Both the position numbers and the translations under genes were made by a program. A DNA stretch of 64,000 nt from Hydractinia symbiolongicarpus (lineage: Eukaryota > Cnidaria > Hydrozoa > Anthoathecata > Hydractiniidae), in NCBI RefSeq assembly GCF_029227915.1, contig NC_079885.1, forward strand, positions 13,095,001 to 13,159,000, written 5' to 3'. The notes beneath the pieces are model-generated. The model ran no database searches and was not told the DNA's origin. It was given only the letters and a program-made list of their open reading frames with translations. Positions 58,723 to 64,000 of the stretch are shown piece after piece (within the stretch, counting starts at the first letter, position 1; every line of letters begins with the position of its first letter).

Positions 58723-61700
58723 ATGTCTAATGAATTTGGAATCAATAACAGCAGTAATACTGTTCGTGGTTTTAGGCTGTTTAATAATCTAGGTAGGTTT
58801 GTGTTGCAACAGCATGAAAATAATCAAGTTTTAGTAGGTGCCATCTTGAGGCAAAGACCACATATTTCTTAAAATTTTGAATTGTCACAAGAAATGCAAA
58901 GAAATGTAGTACCACGTTTATCTTATAATGATGATGTTTCCTTAGCTAGACGCAGGCAAAATGCTCAATGTGTTGCCTCTTTATGCTGATTGGAATCGAC
59001 TGATCAGGCCAATAGTAGGCGGCATAATGCTGTTAAACATGCGGCTAGGCGCAATGCAGAACCAGCTCAGCAAACTGGCAACAGACAACTTACGGATGCT
59101 CAACTGCATGTTGCTGCTAGACGATTAGAATCTAATGAGCAGGCTGCCAATAGACGTGCTGAAAATGCTCGTAAACAAGCCATGACTCGAGAAATGCATA
59201 ATGACGAGCACGTTATTAATAGGAGGCAAGTTAATGTCCAAAAACATGCCGTTGGTCGTGCTTGCCGAAATACGTTGTATTATAATATTGCACGTCAAAA
59301 TGTATTGCCTAATATATATTTCTTAGGTGCTATGGACAAAAAATGTGAGTATTGTCAGGCTTTAAAGTTTAAAAATGAGAATTGTTTTAAATGTTGTCAC
59401 CCTGGTAAAGTTGCATTAAATAATTTGTCTCCGTACCCTCAGCAGCTTAGGAAATTATTAACAAATACAGATACTGTTCAGGCAATTTTCAGGCAAATAT
59501 ACGTAAGTATAATAGTGCAGTTGCATTTGCTTCTTTTGGAGCAAACCTTCGTCCCCCACCTGGCCGGGGACCACCATGCTTTCGTAACTGTGGTCAAATA
59601 TGGCATCGTGTTGAGGGCCTTCACCCTCCTGAAGGACAAACCCCTGTTTTTAACCAACTTTATATTTATGAAGCAGGTAGGGCACTCAACGAGAGAATGG
59701 CATGCCAAGAAAATAATGCCTGTCGTGAAGATGTGATACAAACTGTTTAAGATGCCATGGACAGATTAAGCCCGTTTGCTGCTGCCTATAGGTACATGGC
59801 TGAAGTTGAAGCTGAAGAATTAAATCAGGTAGCAGCACAAAACCGTGCTCCATCTGAAGTGCGTATGCACATGAGAGTTGGCAACGACCGAAGGCGCTAC
59901 AACTTGCCACATCATGATGAAGTTGCTGCAGTATTTGTTGGCCAAGATGGAGCACCTCCTGGAAACAGGGATGTTGTTATCTATCCGTGTGGAGGTGATT
60001 TACAGAATATTTCCACAATGTCTGCAAACTTGGAGCCAATGGTGTACCCTCTTTTTTTTTCCAAGGGGTGAACCAGGTTGGCATAATAGGATACCATGTT
60101 GCTGTACGTGCAACCGGTACTTGGAACACTACTACAATGTTGCAGTATTATACTTACCGTTTAGCTGCTCGGGAGTATTTCAGCCTGCTTCATTATGGTA
60201 AGAAATTGTTTCAGCAGTATTGTGTGGATTCTTATGTTAAAGTTGAAGGTAATAATTTAAATTATATTCGAGCAAATTAAACCAACCTTTGTGTTGATAG
60301 TTATGAAGGTTTAGCTGACCATTTGAATGCATGAGCTGAAGAGCGAGGCCTTCAACCAGGTCGTATTGTTGTTCTTCCTTTAAGTTTTCAAGGAAGTCCA
60401 CGTGCCATAGCTCAAAAATATCAAGATGCTATGGCTGTTATTGCTAAGTTTGGAAAACCTGATTTTTTTCTGACTTTTACATGCAATCCAAAATGGCGTG
60501 AAATTACAGAAAATTTGTTTGCAGCCCAACGTGCACACGATCGGCCTGATTTAGTTTCTCGAGTTTTTAAATTGAAACTAAATGAACTCCTTAAAGATGT
60601 TACTGAAATGGGAGTTCTAGGTAAGACTATAGCACATGTTTATGTTATAGAATTTCAAAAAAGGGGTTTGCCTCATTGTCATTTGTTAATTCATTTAGAT
60701 CCCAATGACAAACTTAGGGATGCAGATGACATAGACAGTGTTATTTCAGCAGAAATTCCTAATCAACAGAAACGTCCTGAGCTGTTTGAAATTGTTCGAT
60801 CGCGCATTATTCATGGACCATGTGGACATCTGAATCCTAATTCCAGATGTATGGAAGATGGTGTTTGCACAAAAAGTTTTCCAAAGAACTTTTTAGCATC
60901 TACGGTAGCTGAAGTCAACGGATATCCATTATATAGACGTCTTAATAATGGTATATATATCATTGTCAATAATGTTGACATAGATAATCGCTGGATTGTT
61001 CCATATAATCCATGGCTTTCCAAGAAATACAATGCACATATAAACTTGGAGGCTTGGAAGTCTGTTAGATCTTTTAAATACCTCTATAAATATATTTATA
61101 AGGTCATGATTGTGCCAACATTGAGATCAATGAACGTATTGAGGTGCAGACATTTTTAGATGCGCGGTATGTCAGTGCACCAGATGCAATATGGCGTCTT
61201 TTTGCCAGTGCACTTGCTAAATAATCATATTGTTTATTTTCAGCAAGGACAGGCTGAAGTGGCTTTGGACAGAGCTGCAGATCAGGCTACAAAATTAAAA
61301 GCTTGGTTTGTGTTAAATGCAGAGAATCATGATGCTCGTCAATATATGTATCCAGATATTCCTCTTCATTTTGTTTTCAATAAGAACAAAGTTTGGAAAC
61401 CAAGACAACGCGGTCATGGTAAAATTGTATCCAGAATGTATAGTGTACGAACTCGCGCAGGTGAGCTTTTTTATTTACATATGTTGCTATTGCATGCACC
61501 TAGTGCAACTTCTTTCGAAGATTTATGAACTGTCAATGGCAATGTTGCTGAGACATTTCGTGACGCCTGTTTATTGTGTGGACTCCTGCAAGATGATACT
61601 GAATGGAACAATACTTTAGCGGGAGCTGTTAACTTTTAGATGCCTCGACAATTGAGGCAACTGTTTGCGGTGATACTTACTCACTGCGAACCTTCTGATC

Positions 61701-62812
61701 CTTTTACTTTGTGGACAAGGTACAAAGATGCAATGTCAGAAGATTATATTCGCCAAATGAATAAGGAGCAGGCTGAGTACAGACTGCTTCAAGATATTAA
61801 TTCTGTACTTAGGCAATTTGGTAAATCTCTTACGGATTATAAAATTGTTGTTCTTTTAGGTGGTGATTTTTCAAAGTTACTGCCTGTTGTCAGAAAAGGA
61901 GAACCAACTGAAATTTTGGACATGTGTTTAAAAAGTTCTCCATTATGGCACTTGGTTAAAGAATTTTGATTACATCGAAACATGAGAACAAGGCCAGGAG
62001 AACAACAATTTGCTGCATGGCTTCTGCAACTTGGAAAAGGTGTTTTACCTGTTTGGGAGCAAGAACCTTTCCCAGGTGCAATTGAAGTACCATCCCAATG
62101 TGTGATACAAAATGAATTTATTGTTGATACTTTGTTTAGGGATCTTTCACCAGAAATTATGGCATCATCTGTGGCATTAACACCCACAAATGATGATTCA
62201 CTTATCATTAATGATAAGGTGTTGGCGCTGTTGCCTGGTGAAGAAAAGGTTTATTTTAGTGCAGACAATGTTGTGTGTGATGATGAGGAGGAACAAAATC
62301 AATATCCGGTAGAATTTTTAAATAGTATCACACCTTCAGGTATGCCTCCTCATTGCCTTAAATTGAAAACTGGTGCCATTGTTATGTTATTAAGAAACAT
62401 AAACATAAATAAAGGTTTATGTAATGGCACTCGCCTTATTGTACGATATCTTCACGACAACTGTGTTGATGCAGAAGTTCTCACTGGAAATGCTATTGGA
62501 GACAGGGTACTTATTCCAAGGGTACAATTGGCACCTTCGGATACAGGTATGCCTTTTGTTTTACGTCACAGACAACTTTCACTGAGGTTGTCTTATGCTA
62601 TGACAATAAACAAAGCACAAGGTCAAACCTTTGAAAAGGTTGGTGTATTGTTGCGCAGGCCATGTTTTTCTCATGGACAATTTTATGTTGCTTTTTCTAG
62701 AGCAAGAGCATTTGATGATGTTAGAGTAAGTGTTGTTCCCTCATCCAAGCAAGGATTTTTTAATGGGAAATGTTATACTCAAAATATTGTTTACCATCAA
62801 ATTCTTACATAA
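58723..62812 (+). pseudogene. Autonomous Helitron Rep/helicase, decayed and internally deleted
   Basis: Frames joined in order give a Helitron protein. 58723-59500 is the N-terminal arginine-rich repeat region (RR.NA...A.RR) with in-frame stops, ending in a CEYCQALKF...CFKCCHPGKV zinc-binding segment. 59490-60060 follows in a second frame (LYIYEAGRALNERM-like, then RYNLPHHDEVAAVF). The Rep nuclease at 60431-61159 has FFLTFTCNPKW, the two-His motif RGLPHCHLLIHL and the two-Tyr motif KYLYKYIYK. 61160-61530 and 61640-61820 lead to the helicase. PIF1 motifs remaining are VVLLGGDFSKLLPVVRKG, LTPTNDDS, SYAMTINKAQGQTF and SHGQFYVAFSRAR. The Walker A and Walker B blocks are missing between about 61825 and 61840. 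Rep nicks and joins DNA and the helicase unwinds it during rolling-circle transposition. The many stops and the deletion make this copy inactive. Confidence 0.9.
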
Positions 62813-64000
62813 TTCATACAATAATGTAGTAGACAATGATGCAACTATTAAATGCTTAGCAGAAATTCAATATTTTGCACTTAATATCTTTCTGCCATGT
62901 TGTACAAAGTGAAAAGAGGTTGACGTGTTAGAGTAATTATACTGACATGCCCTTTTGTGCAACATGAGAGTAGCGTGCACTGTAGATGGGGGTAGATGTT
63001 CCTATTCGGTGCACCCTTGCCTTGTAGATTTATAAGGCACATCAGAAAAAAATTATCAGGGTTTGGTAGGGTCTAAGGGTCAGATGGGGAGGTTTTTAAC
63101 AAAAAAAGTCTTGAGGAAGTAACGTTCTATTCACATTTAATAGTCAGGAAGTTCTGGGGAAAGTGCTACAGCCCTGAAAAAGCTGATGATACTACTCTTT
63201 CTTGCAGATATTTATTTGGCTTTTAAAATTTTCATCATGCCGAAAATATGTTGTGAATCCTAAAAGTACACTAAAGATGCATTTTTTCAAATGTTGTGTT
63301 AGACATGCATCTTTTTTTCTTTTAGGTTAAGTGCAAAGTCCTATGGCTTACCTTCACGTGGTACACTTCGTTAAATGATCAGTATATTAGGGGGAATAAT
63401 TAAAAGTTGATTCCAACATAAATTATTGGTTAAAAAATTATTGTGTGAGATAAGTCATTTCTAATCTACTCTTTTACATATGTTTTTGGTTATTGGGTTA
63501 TTGAAGTTTGAGTAGTGAAATTTTTTGTGCAGAATTTATATAAAATTTGTGACAACAAAGTTAACTTAAAGGCACCATTTTCTACAGTTTTCTAATAATT
63601 TCCTTTGTGCAGTAAAAGTTAGGATTTCACATTTCGCGAATAATTTTTACTGCAATTTGATGCAAAAATAATAATTAATGTTGCAATCATTTTTCAACTA
63701 AAAAAAATTATGGCCTGAAGACCTCCTTGAAAATTTTGTTTTTCACTGCCTGAAAGGTACTTAAATTCATATTTCTAAGGTTTAAGATATGGGGAAGACT
63801 CTTCATATTGTATAATCTTTATTTTTGAGTATAAGTTGTTTATATTTAGAAAAGTTTGTTATTTTCACCCAAAATTAATTTTAAACAACTGTAATTAATT
63901 TAAAAGAAAATTAGTTTAATCTGGCTGCATATACCTATAGAAAGTCCCAAACAATAAAAAATACTTAAAAATCTAATTAATTTGTTTTAAAAAATATTAC
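62813..64000. other. Non-coding region after the Helitron
   Basis: The Helitron 3' end (hairpin then CTRR) should lie here, but no CTAG with a hairpin was found. A+T-rich DNA with no other recognised feature. Confidence 0.45.

Overview
This is an A+T-rich animal genomic window with no prokaryotic signal. It has spliced genes with GT-AG introns, tRNA-derived SINEs, cut-and-paste DNA transposons (PIF/Harbinger, ISL2EU-like, pogo-like MITEs), Helitrons and a RecQ-like helicase exon. The combination suggests a non-bilaterian metazoan, most likely a cnidarian (possibly hydrozoan). That placement is inference; no marker gene proves it.

Two host genes can be reconstructed exon by exon, both on the minus strand. 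(1) 12411-19766 is a 14-exon, 321-codon ankyrin-repeat gene of sosondowah (SOWAH) type. Four of its exons are only 3 nt long, one codon each (GGG, TAT, AAT, GGG), and a fifth is 12 nt. All lie between consensus splice sites, and together they complete the turns of two ankyrin repeats. (2) 40436-49665 is nibrin (NBN). Twelve exons run from within BRCT1 through BRCT2 and a long acidic linker to the MRE11-binding motif and stop codon. The N-terminal FHA exons were not found. A RecQ-like first exon (3357-3871), a possible terminal exon of an unknown gene (53536-53643) and a possible terminal exon at 39318-39519 are further candidates.

The rest is mostly mobile DNA. 1-2300 and 7130-11770 are two copies of one long repeat, with an inverted partial copy at 55063-56035. 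The second copy is split by a complete 2.1-kb ISL2EU/THAP transposon (7597-9688) and by a 602-bp MITE (10049-10650) that carries an exon-like ORF. Decayed Harbinger elements lie at 5161-6808, 23790-25619 and 48321-49014; the last sits 4 bp from an NBN splice acceptor. Many short elements with TC...CTAG ends and a terminal hairpin look like non-autonomous Helitrons. They occur in tandem arrays at 27.2-28.0 kb and 54.1-57.7 kb, and the longer ones carry repeated TGACGTCA palindromes. A decayed autonomous Helitron (Rep/PIF1) fills 58723-62812.

The most notable observation is the run of single-codon exons in the SOWAH-like gene. An intron of the same gene holds a 48-bp tandem repeat in which three units carry an acceptor-donor pair 9 nt apart.
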